Counted from the first letter of the stretch, positions 48,372 to 62,160 are shown. The stretch: DNA of 64,000 bases from Aphidius gifuensis (GCF_014905175.1 NC_057788.1:1426001-1490000); one strand, 5' to 3'. Notes: generated by a model not told the origin, from the letters alone. A program made the numbers and translations.

Positions 48372-50185
48372 TTATGGTAATGATGAACTGCTGGAACTAC
48401 TATGTTTACTCCTTGTACGATTACGACTTGATAATTTCATTGAATCATGACGTAATTTTTTGACTTGCCAGGCTCTTTTAATTTCATCACGAACTTCACT
48501 GTTTAGTAGACAATACAAGCAAGCCACAAAACATCCCTTGAGTAATAAATTATAAATTGTTAACATATAATAATATTTTAATAAATAAAATTTATTTACT
48601 TGAAATGATGAAAATAGTTGATCCCAAAAAATCCAAATTAATTCAATACGAGGATCTTCTGAATACGACAGACCCATAACAATTGTATAATGAGCACCAA
48701 AAAGTGGAATTAGAATTAGAGTTGATCTAGCCCATTGTCTGTTGAATAAAATAAATTAATTAATCTATAAAAAAAAAATTGTAGATTAATAAAAAATTTT
48801 AACAAACTTGTATTGCATTTTTTTTCGTTGGAGATGATTGGATATTTTCATTTTAATCAAAAGGACCCTCACGAGATTAATGAAAAGAAAAAAATTAATC
48901 TGTAAATAATATTAAATTGATCAATTACCAAAATTATATATTTTATTTATTTAAAAAAAATAGAAATAATAATACGTACCACAGTTGACAGCATAATTGG
49001 TATCTGAATGATGTAAGAAAGTGTAGGATTATCATGAGTTGTCCAGCAAAATGTATCTTCAAAAAAAATTCTAACAGTGATCCAACATGAAACAACAATT
49101 GCTGGGAATATCCAACCCGAAAAAATATAATAATTAATATCAGATTTTTCACCACAAAATGATAAAAAAATAAGATTATGAAGATACAATCCTTCCATCA
49201 ATATCCAAGCATAATTTGCGACAATTGAATATTGCCAAAGACTCGTTATTACCTTGCAAAACCAATTCTAAAAACAAATAATAATTAGTATAAATATTTC
49301 TACTTGCTTGAAATTTGATATACCAATTAATTAATTACCATTTTTCCTTTGTTAAAGAATTTTTGATCATCGACAACAACAAAATCCCAAGACATACCAA
49401 CACCATCAATAAATAGCCAATTTTTTAATATTGACATTGATGCACGCATTATAAATGATCCAAACATATGCATGTGTAAACGATTACGTGGTTTACGAAG
49501 TTTTTGTAGTAATGAAAATATAATCATTGCTATTATCAATGTACAAAGTGATGATGTGTAACCAACATTTGCAACAATTCTTATAATTGGTACCCATTTC
49601 TAAAATAGTGATAGAAATAAATTTATAAGTGGTAATTTATAAATATTAAATATAAATGGTAAATGGTATTTTATTATTTTACAATTTTAATTAATAATAT
49701 AAAAATAACATTTACATGAAAAATTGATGAATTTGATGGTATTTTATGAGATTCAATTGGTGACAAACAAAGACTGTAATTACTCCATCTAACACCTTCA
49801 TGATTTTCATACCATTCACCAGTTGACATGCATTGTTTTGTTGCCAATGGATTACCAAAACTTTCATAACCAATCACAAAACCTGGTGGACATTGTTGTG
49901 TTGCTAAAATTCCATTTTTAGTTATTGGCCAGCAGAGCAAACCATCAAATGACGATGGACAATAATTAGAATCATTCAAAATATCTAAAACTAATATAAA
50001 AATATTAATATATATATAAAATGAATGAAATAGAATTTCAAATAAAAAATGTATCGTAATTATTAATTAATCTTTAGTTTTGTAAATTACAAATTTGATT
50101 ATTTCGATTCTTTATTCTTACGTTGAGTCGAATTACACAATTCTTCCTGATTTCTGATAAAGACTGCAGCATCTTCTTCGGTCAT
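48372..50185 (-). CDS. Family B1 GPCR, parathyroid-hormone-receptor-like, copy A
   Basis: Seven exons: 50122-50185, 49716-49984, 49339-49599, 48980-49267, 48808-48899, 48600-48738 and 48372-48536; 425 residues. The extracellular part has the six cysteines of the hormone-binding domain (EELC, NYC, LLCWP, QQCPPGF, TKQCMSTGEW, YSLC). Seven membrane segments follow, with family-B landmarks such as RNRLHMHMFGSF, LMEGLYLHN, SGWIFPAIVV, FFLFINLVRVL, STLILIPLFGAHY, FSSFQG and NSEVRDEIKRAW. The N-terminus (MTEEDAAVFIRNQEELC) and these segments resemble vertebrate PTH receptors, whose insect relatives exist outside Drosophila; PDF, DH31 and DH44 receptors are the alternatives. An in-frame TAA three codons before the ATG excludes a longer exon 1, so no signal peptide is coded. 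The tail is Ser-rich. Confidence 0.85.
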
Positions 50186-50885
50186 TTTATTTTACCAACT
50201 AACAACTTAAAATTATGAGGAAAAAAAAATATTACAACTCATGATTTTATCGTTGCTGATATTTTTTTTTTGCATTTGAGGATGACTTGACCTTTATAAT
50301 GCATCCTTTCAGATAATAAAAATAATCAAAAAAAATAAACATGAATAATAGATTATGGTTCACCGGATGCTTGAAAGTTCTCGTTTTTTTTTTTGTTTTT
50401 TTTTTTACAAAAGAATTTTTATATATTCCATACATACATTAAACGTAAGTAAAATTTTATTTTTTTTTTATTTTTCAATAATTTCTCTCTAACGCATAAA
50501 AAGAATGAATTTTCTTTATTATTTTTTTACGATAGGATATTTATTATTCACTATTTCTAATAAATATATTTACAGTACAAAAAAAAAATACCAAAAATTT
50601 TCTAACGTAAAACTATTTTTATTAGTATTCAAATCGAATTATTTAATTAATTTATTTTTTTTCATTTCTCAAGGCTATAAAAATTGAATTTAAAAAAAAT
50701 TTATATTATAAATATTATTATTTATTTGTAAATTATAAATTTTAAAATTAAAAAAAATTTAAACTGTTATGAAAGAGAATAAAAAAATCGTGCAATTTAG
50801 AGAAAATATTGAAGCTAAAAAAATTGATATGTTTGTTAATTTTTAAGTATTTAATTTTATGAATAAAATAATTACAGTTAAATAT
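50186..50885. other. Intergenic region between the two GPCR copies
   Basis: Promoter of copy A and 3' sequence of copy B, AT-rich throughout. The segment at 50190-50400 is similar to the matching flank of copy B (53110-53330), so the duplication unit included upstream sequence. No separate gene and no signal-peptide exon was found. Confidence 0.45.
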
Positions 50886-53108
50886 TTAAAATACTGATAC
50901 ATTGATGGGTCTAATTGGTCGATTTCCGGTGATATAACGATTCGTTAAATTCATTGAATCATGACGTGATTTTTTTGCTCTCCAGGCTCTTTTAATTTCA
51001 TCACGAACTTCACTGTTCAATAAACAGTACAAGAAAGCCACAAAACATCCCTTAAATAATCAATAATGAATTGTTAATTGTTTCACATATAATAATAATT
51101 AAATTAATAAATTTTATTTACCTGAAACGATGCAAATAGTTGATCACAAAAAAGCCAAATTAATTCAATCCGACGATCTTCATGATACGAAAGACCCAGA
51201 AGAATTGTATAATGAGCACCAAAAAGAGGAACCAAAACGAGAGTTGATTTAGCCCATTTTCTGTACAAGAAAATAAATTAACTAATCTATAAAAAAATAA
51301 TTAAAATAGATTAATAAAAAAATTAAATTAGTATAAAATTTAAACAAACTTGTATTGCATTTTTTTTCGCTGGAGATGAACGGATGTTTTCATTTTAATA
51401 AAAAGGACCCTCACAATATTGATAAAAAGAAAAAAATTAAACTGTAAATAACATTATATCAATTAATTATTAAAATTATACATTTTATTTATTTGAAAAA
51501 AATATAAATAATACGCACCACAATTGACAGCATAATTGGTATACGAATGATGTAAAAAAGTGTAGGATTATCATGAGTAGTCCAGCAAAATGTATCTTCA
51601 AAAAAAATTCTAACAGTGATCCAACATGAAACAACAATTGCCGGGAATATCCAACCCGAAAAAATATAATAATTGATATCAGTTTTTTCACCACAAAATG
51701 ATAAAAAAATAAGATTATGAAGATACAATCCTTCCATCAATATCCAAGCATAGTTTGCGACAATTGAATATTGCCAAAGACTCGTTATTACTTTGCAAAA
51801 CCAATTCTAAAAACAAATAATAATTAGTAAATATTTATACTTGCTTGAAATTTGATATGCCAATTAATTAATTACTATTTTTTCTTTGATAAAAGTTGTT
51901 TGATCATCGACAATAACCATGTCCCAGGACATACCAACACCATCAATGAATAGCCAATTTTTTAATATTGACATTGATGCACGCATTATAAATGATCCAA
52001 ACATATGCATGTGTAAGCGATTACGTGGATTACGAAGTTTTCGTAGTAATGAAAATATAATCATTGCTATTATTAATGTACAAAGTGACGATGTGTAACC
52101 AACATTTGCAACATTTTTTATAATTGGTACCCATTTCTAGAAGAGTGAAAGAAAAACAAATAAATATTTCTACAATGCTGATCAAATTGAAAATTTAAGT
52201 AAATTTATAATTAAATTATAATGTAATTTATATAATAAATTATAATATGAAAATAATATTTACATGTAAAATTGATGAATTGTAAATATTCTCATATTCA
52301 GAATGATGGATTTCAATATTTGTAATAGCGGTAACATAAAATCCAGACGGTGGTTTACAAAGACTATAATTACTCCATTTAACTGATTCATGATTTTCAT
52401 ACCATTTACCAGTTGGCATGCATTGTTTTGTCGCCAATGGATTACCAGAATTTTTATAACCCATCACAAATTTTGGTGGACATTGTTGTGTTGCTAACAT
52501 TCCTTTTTTAGTTATTGGCCAACATAGAAGTCCATCAAATGACGATGAACAATAATTAGAAACATTTAAAACATCTAAAAATAATTTAAATAGTATATAT
52601 TATTTTAGAAAATCTGGATTAATTTTGTCTTTTTAAATTAAACGATATAAATAAGTGAAAAATTAAATTTAAAAAACACAATTATTGATTGAATCTTCTC
52701 ATGATTTTATAAATACAAAAAAGGATTGATAAATAAAATAAATAATAAAATTTTAAAATTGAATGAAAATGAAAATTTAAATTGTAGAAAAAAAATACCA
52801 ATAACAAAAAAATTCATCTAATCGAGTTTGATTGATTTAAAAAAAAATTTTCAATATATTTTGTACTGATGTCACGTGTAACTCGTTTGTCACTCAGAAT
52901 AATTTTTATAAAAATTTTAAAAATATATACAAGATAAAATAAATACTCTAAAATAATAATTTTTATTATTTTTATAATTCATTTAAAAAAAAATTAAAAA
53001 TAGAATTATTATTTCTTATTTTTTTTGGCTAAACTTACGTTGAGTTAAAACAAAATTGCACAAGTCTTTTTGATTTTTTATAAAGACATCAATATCTTCT
53101 TCGTTCAT
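50886..53108 (-). CDS. Family B1 GPCR, parathyroid-hormone-receptor-like, copy B
   Basis: Seven exons: 53039-53108, 52264-52574, 51876-52136, 51519-51806, 51350-51441, 51122-51260 and 50886-51050; 441 residues. Exons 3-7 (261, 288, 92, 139, 165 nt) equal copy A in length. It keeps the six ectodomain cysteines and all seven membrane segments. The ectodomain differs from copy A by a longer linker before membrane segment 1, and the C-terminal tail after KSRHDSMNL is unrelated (NRYITGNRPIRP...). As in copy A, an in-frame TAA lies three codons before the start ATG, so there is no coded signal peptide. Exon 4's donor is GTGCGT where copy A has GTACGT. Both copies seem functional; the ligand is unknown and could differ between them. 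Confidence 0.85.
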
Positions 53109-55911
53109 TTTAATTTACCAGCAAACTAACAAATTTGCGAAGAAAAAATATATAATAACTTGTGATATTATCGTTGGTGTTTTTCCCACGTTTTAAGATG
53201 ACTTTTGATCTTCACAATACACGTTTTTAGATAATAAAAATAAACAAAAAAAAATAAGTATGAATAATTGATTATAATTCACTGAATACTTGAAAATTCG
53301 TGCTTTATTTTTTTACAAAAGAATTTATATATATTATATTCATATATTCAATGTAAATAATTTTTTTTTACTTTTTATTTTCCAATAATTTTCCTCCAAC
53401 ACACAATAAAAAGAAATGTTTTTTTTTATTTATTTACAATGAGATATTCATTTATGATTATTATAGCTTTTTTTTATTTTGTTTGAATTTTTATAAGAGT
53501 ATGGAAAAAATTTTTTGATGCTGTTTCTTCAAAGTTCGTAAACTGTCTGACACGTTTTTGAGTGAAACCGGTGAATAAGATAGAAATTTTACATGCGCAA
53601 ATGTTGCTGATCATATTATTTTTAAAAAACCAAGAGTAAAAAAAAATTATATTCACCTTTAAATTACAAATGAAACAATTTAAATACTTTGAAAATAAAA
53701 TTATGTTGGTTTAATTAATGAAAACAATGGTTTAATTTATTGTTTTAAATTTCGATTACTGATTTGAGTTGTTTTTTTTTTTTTTCGTTTGAAGATTGAA
53801 TTGACAAAGAGTCATCGATCATACTATCAATTTCATCGAGTGTTTGACAAATAAATTCAAATATTAACTCAACTAGCTATTAGAAAATAAAAATCAATAC
53901 ATTTTTTTTGTATTAAATTTCAATCTTTTACCCATCTATTACCTAAATTATTGACAAACAATAAAAAAAAATATAATCAGACAAAAGGAGTTCTAAAAAA
54001 AAATCAACACAATAAAAATATTAAATTTTTTTTTATATAAATTCAATTATTTACGTATTATTTTTTTTTGTTAATTCACATTTTTTTATAACAGCACTGA
54101 CGTAATTTACATAAACGAAAAAAAATTAAAAATTTATTGTTTTAAAAATATAAAACACAAATGATAATCTAAAAAAAAATAATACATTTTTTATTCTATT
54201 TATTTTAGCAATAATTAATAGTAATTAAAATGAATATTTCGAAATATCAGTTATCGAATTTTCTTGTGTATTATTAGCTGTTAATTTTAATTAAAAATAT
54301 CAATTTATATTTCCTTTTTGACATTCACAGTATTTTCTATTTGACAATGACAATATAAATAATTATTTAGAAAAAAAAAGAACAGTGATTTAACAAACTG
54401 GAAAAAAGCTTTATAGGTAAAATTAATTAATTAATGTGATGGTAAATAATATCATGAGATTACATGTAGTTGTAAGTACATAAATTAATTACATTGTTGA
54501 TTCGATTATGTACATTATTTTTATATTATTTATATATACATTAAAATTATTTTATGAATTTTATTAAGTCATTGTTTTAAAATCTTTTTAAGACTGATTT
54601 TTTGTGGTAAAAAATTTTCTTTTATATTTTACAAATTATCATGGTTATTGGGAATTAATTGCTTTTCAATTTTTTATTTGTTTTTTTAAAAGATATTTAA
54701 ACTATAAGTCAATATTTATTTAATAATTGTCTAACTTATTTTTTTAATGCTGTTTAATTTTTTTTAAGCTAAAATTAATTTTCATAATTATTTTCGATGT
54801 TTTTTTTTCTTTTAAATTTAATTTATAATTAATTGAAATTAAAGAAAAAAAATTGCAGTCATGTAAATTAATTATACGTTTTGTTTTTACATTTAAAAAT
54901 TGTATAAAATTTATATTTTCATTATTTAATGGATTTTTAATATGCAATTACATGAAACATAAAAATTGTTTAATTAAAAAATTTATTAATTGAATATTTA
55001 TCAATAATTAATCATTTTTAATTGAAAAAATTAAATTTTTTGATTAAAAAAAAATCAAGTATTGAAAAGGCACTTCTAATTAATGAAATGCGAATAATTT
55101 ATTTCGTTTATTTTTTTTTTCTTCATTATAATCCTCCTTTTTTTATTTTTCAATTTTTTAAAATAATTTTATAATTATTTCTTTGTTTTTTTTTTTTTTT
55201 TGGTATAAACACTTATTAAATTAAAAACAAAAAAAAAATTTCTCCACTTTCTTAAAATTGTCAATTTCATTATAACATCAACAAATTTATTTTAATTTTT
55301 TAATTTAAGTCTATCATACGACCTATTTTTCAATTATTATTTAATTTTTTTCATAACATCCATTAATAATACTAGTAATTCCCAACAAACCATTTAATAA
55401 TTTATTTTTTTTTCTTTTCATTTTCCTAATCAATTTATCTATTATCCTAACATTTATTTTTCTCACAAATAACAATAAATATCAAGCGTTTTATTCACAA
55501 ATTTTCATTAAAAAATCAAAAAAAAAATTTATCAAAATTGAATAATTTAAAAAAAAAAAAATCAGTATCTACAAATTCATCAAAAATATACAATTAAAAA
55601 TAAAAATAATCAAATGTCTAAACATTTGTTAATTTAAAAAAAAAAAAATTAAAATAAATCAATATAAATTTGATTTATTAAAAAAAAAAAAAAAATCAAT
55701 TATTATTAAAATAATACCTTTTTAAAAATACGTTAACATAATTTTATGTTTTTTATTATCGCATAATTTTATTTCCCTTTTTTTTACGTTTTCTTTTTTA
55801 TTTTCTATTTATTCTCTTTTATTTTTCACCTTTATTTAAATACCTTTATTCATTTTAGCAGAATAAATATCCAATGTAATTACAAAGTATTCCGTTCTAT
55901 TTGGTATTTGG
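53109..55911. other. Long gene-poor AT-rich interval
   Basis: Left end: promoter region of GPCR copy B, with sequence similar to the flank of copy A. The rest to 55911 is dominated by A/T homopolymers and short T-rich tracts. I find no frame with coding character, no RNA gene and no mobile element. A less biased stretch at about 53510-53600 gave nothing recognisable. Confidence 0.5.
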
Positions 55912-58900
55912 TCAAAGACATTTACCAGGATTTTGTGAACACCATTGTGGCCACATGGCCTCTGTTTTAATACCACGTGATTTAAGTAAATCCATATGTG
56001 ATGATAGCCTTGTATAAATATTTTCTTCAGTAACAAAACTATTTGTTGGTAAGTCACTCCTTGAAAAAAAAATAAACAAATAAATATCAACAAAATAATA
56101 ATATATATATATAAAAAAAGAGAAAATAATTACCATAATCTTTCAGCAAATGCTGATGCTCTTGGCCATAATCTTGGTCCAAGTGAATTTTTACCAATTT
56201 GTTCACTCCACAATGCAACTTCACCACCAAGAATTAAATGACCAGCATTTGGATAATCTTTCCATGGTCTATGATTATAAACAGTTTGCCAAGTTCTATA
56301 TTCACCACATGCAGCTTCACCAATTTCACGCCATTTACCAAAACCACAATCCAAATACCATGCATCAACATGTGATAATATAACTTGATAACCATCATCA
56401 AGTAAATCACCAGTTTCTGGCCAATTTGAACCACCCCATGATTGTATAACATGTATTTTTTTATCAAAATATGTTGTTAACCATGGTCTTTTAGTTAATG
56501 GTGAACTCCATATTATAACTTTTTTAGGATTAATATCACGATTTGCTCGTATAATACGTTGATGTATTTTCATTTCAAAATCACCCCATAATGAATGTAA
56601 ATCAGTTATATTCATTGTTTGCATTGCTGTTGTTATTGAGCTATATTGTGACCAGCAATCTAAATTAACTTCATCACCACCAATGTGTATTATATCTCTA
56701 ACTTCAGTAATATCTAATAATTCTTTATACAATGATTCAAGTACACGATATGAATATTCATTTATTGGATTTAATTGTCCACAATTTGGCTCACCACAAT
56801 ATGATGACCATGGTTCTTGATTAACACATAATGATAATTCACCAAAACCATAATCATTACCCCATTGCCAACCTTCACCGGCATGTGCTGGTGAATCAAT
56901 TTCAATTAATATTCTAATACCACGTATTTTAGCATAATAAACAATATCTTTAATATCATCTGGTGTATATATTTCATCTTTACTAAATGCACCCCATCTA
57001 GCCATTTGTGGAAATATTTTTGAATCATATGGAAATGATTGTGAATCACTTATATGCCAATGAAATGTATTTAACTTTGATGCAGCCATACCATCAATTA
57101 CATTTTTTAATTGTTCAATATTAAAATATTGTCTACCAGTATCAATTAATAAACCACGATAATGATACATTGGTTTATCTGTTATTTTAATATTTGTTAA
57201 CACCTGCAATCCACCCTGACGACTAATTGTATAATCCCACCAAAATGTTTGACTTAATGTTTCAAGACCATGACGTACACCTTGATAACTTTCAGCAATA
57301 ATATGAGCTTCAATTTTTTTACCATTTTTACCAACATTTAATTTATATGATTCATCAGTATCAAGTGTTAATTTTGAATCTTTTTTTGTTGTTGCTGTTA
57401 AATATATTGTAAAACTATCAATTGTTGATTGTGATTTACCATTTGGTATTTTTATCAATGATTTTATATTATCTGTAATTATAAATTAATCATTAATTAT
57501 ATTTTATATTATTATTATTTATAAATTTAAAATTATTTACCAATAAAAACAGATTTTGCCTGTTCAAGAAGTGTTTTAACATCTGAATTTGGTGTATTTA
57601 TTGTGACAAATTCAATTTGTTGTATGTGAATTGTTGCTGAATCTTCTTCAAGTATAATATCACCAGTTGGTCTTGGCCATAATAATCTTGTATTACCACC
57701 ACAAATAGCATTACATGTTGCAAATGATATTTTTGATGATTTAACAGCTCGTTTTTCACATCTACCAGATACACATACCCATGACCATGGTGTTTGTAAT
57801 GACCTATAAATATATAAAAATTATAAATTAATCAATTTATCAATTTAAAAATATATATTTAACAAACAATCATCAATCATTGATATCTAGATATATATTT
57901 AGAAAAAAAAAAAAAGAAGGAGATAAAGGGGTAAATTATAGTTAAATTCCTAGGTGGACTTGGTCAATATATAATTCCACATTGGATTGCACTACGATCA
58001 CACCCTGGCTGCACCCAATTTTTTTTTTTATTTTTAATATTATTAATACTTTTCGATTAAATCCAAACAAGTCTATGCGACTTTACCTCTTGTTGTTTTT
58101 TAAATCATTCAATTTAGCCTCGATCTCCGAATTCGTCTCGTTATCAAATCTCAGTTCATTATGGATTGGTCCTTGCAACTGCTTCAAGCTATTTACAAAT
58201 TAATATTTATCATAACAATCATGCAATCCATTTAAAAAAAAAAACAGAAAAAATATTTATTTATATAATTTTTTTTGTTTTCAACCCTTAGATTATTATT
58301 AAACTGTATATTTTAAGAAAAAAAAATTTAGATAAAGTTATTGATTAACAAAAAATATAATTGTTGAATGCATTAATTAATTTGTTAAATTTTTATTTAA
58401 TTTATTTAATTCAATTTTATTCTAAAGTTATCACCGTAGATTTAAAAAAAAAAATGTAAATGAAATTATTACTATCTATTGACTGAAAAAAAAACCTTTA
58501 ATTTTCTAATTTTTTAATAAAAAAAAATTTAATAAATAGTATTAAAGCTAGTTTAAAATGTGTTATGAGTTTTTAAGTCGTAAAAAAAATTATAAAATAA
58601 TAATATCAATCGATTTTTAACATACAACCCAAACATGTAATTTTCATTATTACTATTATCATCATTTGTTAGTACTCGAATGTTTGAAATGTTAAAATCA
58701 ATATAAATTATAGAAAAAATAAAAAAAAATATATCAAATTAAAAAAAAGCTCTGTAAAAAAATATGTAAAAATTTATTAAAATTATATACTTATAGAAAA
58801 ATATATGGAAAAAATTTTTAAACAATATTTCTATCATAAACACACATTTGACATTATTAATAGTTTTTTTTTTTTTTAACTTATATTAATGTTAGCTGAA

Positions 58901-59193
58901 TGTTAAATAAAAATCGAAATAAATTTTAATATTTAAAATAACACTTTTTTTAAATGTTTAAAAATTTTGTTTTGTAAATTACTTATTAATTTTTCACCTG
59001 TAAAATTATTGATATTTTTAACTTTTCATTTAATAAATTATATAAAAAAATATATTTACCGTCTTGGTGTAAATGGTTGTAGAGAAACAAGTGGTGGTGT
59101 ATGAGCATACATGGCAATTAAGAGGATACCAGTGATGAGGACAAGGAAGAGGAGGGCTTTCCTCATCCAGCCACTGGGAAGTCCCCCAATCAT
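55912..59193 (-). CDS. fdl: GH20 beta-N-acetylglucosaminidase of the fused-lobes (FDL) type
   Basis: Five exons: 59060-59193, 58087-58188, 57541-57803, 56134-57472 and 55912-56059; 661 residues, about the length of Drosophila FDL. Exon 1 codes a short cytosolic tail (MIGGLPSGWMRKA) and a type II membrane anchor (LLFLVLITGILLIAMYA). Exon 2 (102 nt) codes a charged stem and keeps the frame if skipped. The GH20 accessory domain starts at LQTPWSWVCVSGRCEKR, and the barrel carries HIGGDEVN with D433-E434. The end is WPQWCSQNPGKCL. FDL enzymes remove the GlcNAc on the alpha-1,3 arm of N-glycans in the Golgi, which blocks complex-type glycans in insects. The FDL call rests on length, topology and stem; strict orthology is likely but not proven. 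It is separated from the other two hexosaminidases by the GPCR pair. Confidence 0.87.
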
Positions 59194-62160
59194 TTTTTTC
59201 CACCTTGAATAAATAATTAAATTAATTAAATAAATAAACTAAATAAACACTCTCAATAATTTAATTTTTTTTTTTTTTTTACTACGCCATAAATTAAAAA
59301 AGAAAAAATAAAAAATTTTTTTTATTATTTTTAAACAAACCAAGTTATTTTTATACTAATATCATTAATAATTAAATTAATTTTTTTATTTTTACACCCT
59401 TATTTCCTTTTTTTAACAATTCATTCTTTGTTATTCTAATTTTGTGTGTTTTTTTTTATTTTCTTTTTATAAATTTATTGTCCTCAATTTTATTAAACAC
59501 GAATACGCATTATTATTATTTTTATCTTAATCAATTATTTATTAGCTAATTTATCCAATGACGTCTATCGAAAAATTATTAATACATTCAATTGATTATT
59601 AAAAATAATATAGTATTGATTTTATATATATTTTTTTCAAATATCTTGATTTTTTTTATTTTTAAAAATTGAATTTACATCAGTTTTGATTGATGATATG
59701 TCAAAAATAAATTATATTTCACACTAGTTTATAAATTTTTATACGAAAAACTTCAATTTATTTTTCTTTCAATGGACAGACAATAAATGAAACAGGTGAA
59801 TTTATTCCCAGCATATTAACAAATAAAAAAAATAGAAAAATTTCTATTATAAAAAATTATTAAAATAATTAATTATAATTGAGAAAAAAATAAAAAAAAG
59901 TAAGTTTTAAAATAGAAACAATGGCTATTTAATAATTTAAATATGTAATACTGAAATAAACCAAATTAAATATGCATTACGAGTGACCATTGTCATATTT
60001 TTTCTTTTTATATACCTATCATTCTAAGGGTTTTATGCAAAAATAGAAGTTGAGTTATATATAGTGTATAGCAAGGGTGGTTGAATAAAACATAGAGAGA
60101 GAAGTTTGTCAGTACTCATGATAATGTTAAAATATAATAAACATAAAATGCCAAGTAATCCATATGGTGGTAGACAATCTAAAGGTGTATTAGCGTGTCT
60201 AATCATAGATGACCTTAGGCTATGTTTGTGCAAAGCTACTTGTCGTGTCATCGATCTTTTAAATCTATCGATCCATCACTCTACTTTTTTATACAAAAAA
60301 AAAATATATTTTTAATGAAAAAGTTAATATTTATTTATTTAAATTTAATAATTTAAGTGTTGATTTATTATTGTAATTAATATTAGGCCAAATTTGAATT
60401 TTCATTTTTCCTTTTTCTCTAATTTTATAATTTTTTTTATTAATTATTTAAATTAATTTTTTGCTATTAATAATAATATAAATAAATAAAATTTTATTCT
60501 ATAATAATTAAATTAAAATGTAAACAAAATAGTTTTATATATTAATAAATTTTAACTAATGATAATTAATTATGAGTTAATTTTAAATTATTTAGTTTTG
60601 TTTATTTTTTTTTCTTGTAAATTTTGTATTAATTTTTATTTAATAAATTTGTCTTTGATTGGGTTTAAAAGGACAAGGGTTAATTCATTCATGCTCGTGT
60701 CTCATAGACTTTTACAAATTTTTTTTTTATTTTTTTTTGCATTTTAATTGAAAAAATTCAGTGATCTGAATTTAATTGATAATTACGTCATGGGGTGAGA
60801 TGACCGATTGAGGGATTTTTTTATATGTTGATTAAGAGGTATGAAGAGGGTATTTAAAACCATGACGCAAATTGCGGAGGGAGTTGTTGGGTTGTTGTAT
60901 TCTGAATATACCCATAGAGTTAGTTTGTAGCCAAGCAACGGCGCAATGACCACAGTTGAGAACGAAACACTGACTGTTACGGACGGTCTTGACCTTCCTT
61001 GAATTAAAGGAGCTTTTTTTTTTTTTTTATCCACCTTCCAAAAGTATAGTAATTAAATTTTTTAAAAATAATATTCAAATAAAAATAGAGACATATTTTA
61101 ATAATTAAAAGAATATTGTTTTTTTATAAAATTATTAAAACACCTGTGATTGTATTGAGTTAGTGATTTGTGTCGGTGTGGGTTTTTTTTTGGTGAAAAA
61201 ATATTTTAAATATTTTAAATAATTGGTGAAATATAATAGTGTAAATTTAAATTGAAGAAAAAAATTATTTGCTTGATATTTAATAGGATAAATAATAGTG
61301 GTGAAATTAAATTGTGTGGAAATTAAATTTTTTTAATCAAAAAAAAAATCAGGATGATCTAGAATCAAAGCAAACGTGATGTTGGATTTGAAAAATTGTA
61401 AGAAATTTTTAATTAAATAATAACTATTAATTTATTGATAATGTTTTTTAATTTGTTTTTTTTTTTTGTGTTGATATTTACCTTGTTCGTAATAATTTTT
61501 TTCCAATGGTGATTAGAGTAGTTGTTAACATTTTAAAAAATTATTTTTTAAATTTTTATTATTCGGGGGTTTTTTGTAAACCGACGTGGCCGAGGGTATA
61601 ACAACAAGTGCGACAAAGTTGATGAGAACTAGGTCTCAGTTTATTTATTATTCAAGGATATTCAATAAAGCCTGTAAAATTATATTTTCATATACAAAAA
61701 AAAAGAAAAAAAAAAAAAATTAATTTAATTAATAATAAAACTGAAAATAATTAAAATATTCAATTTTATTTTCCCTTAAAAAAAAAAACAAATAAATCCT
61801 TAAAATTTTTAATTATTTTTTTGATAGAAATTTTCTAATATATTACCTGTAAATTTTGACGGCTTCGAATCATCCAGTCTAGAAGAAATTTTCACACCTG
61901 TAATTAGAATTTTTTAAAATTACTCTCAAATTAAATTAAAATTTTTATTTAAATTATTTACAATATTATATTTTACATCAAATATGCAATAACAATATTT
62001 ATTTTTCTTTTTCGATTTTAGTTTTTCAATTCGACGAAGATATAAGCTGAGCAAATCCCAGTAACCCATCATAATTTTTGTGATTTATTCTTCACTCAAC
62101 AATCATCTATCTATTACAAGAAGAAAGTAATTAAACAATATAATTATTTTTAAAAAATCT
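59194..62160. promoter_or_regulatory. Large non-coding interval with three GC-richer islands (upstream of the Commissureless-like gene)
   Basis: The fdl promoter should lie just right of 59193. Three islands stand out from the AT background. Island 1, 60030-60280, includes two ATCGAT sites 11 bases apart (60249-60271). Island 2, 60780-61020, includes TGACCACA, a possible Runx site, and CAAGCAACGG. Island 3, 61565-61650, has the 3' part GGTCTCAGTTTATT, which resembles an arthropod TCAGT initiator. A short frame in island 1 (60106-60315) is not supported as coding. Island 3 is the best candidate for the core promoter of the gene at 62161, with 5' UTR introns between; islands 1 and 2 may be enhancers. 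Confidence 0.4.

Noticed and set aside
60033..60315. Overlapping small frames of about 70 codons on both strands
   Set aside because: Neither has recognisable domains or splice partners, and one ends in a lysine/phenylalanine run from A/T homopolymers. Treated as a possible control island.
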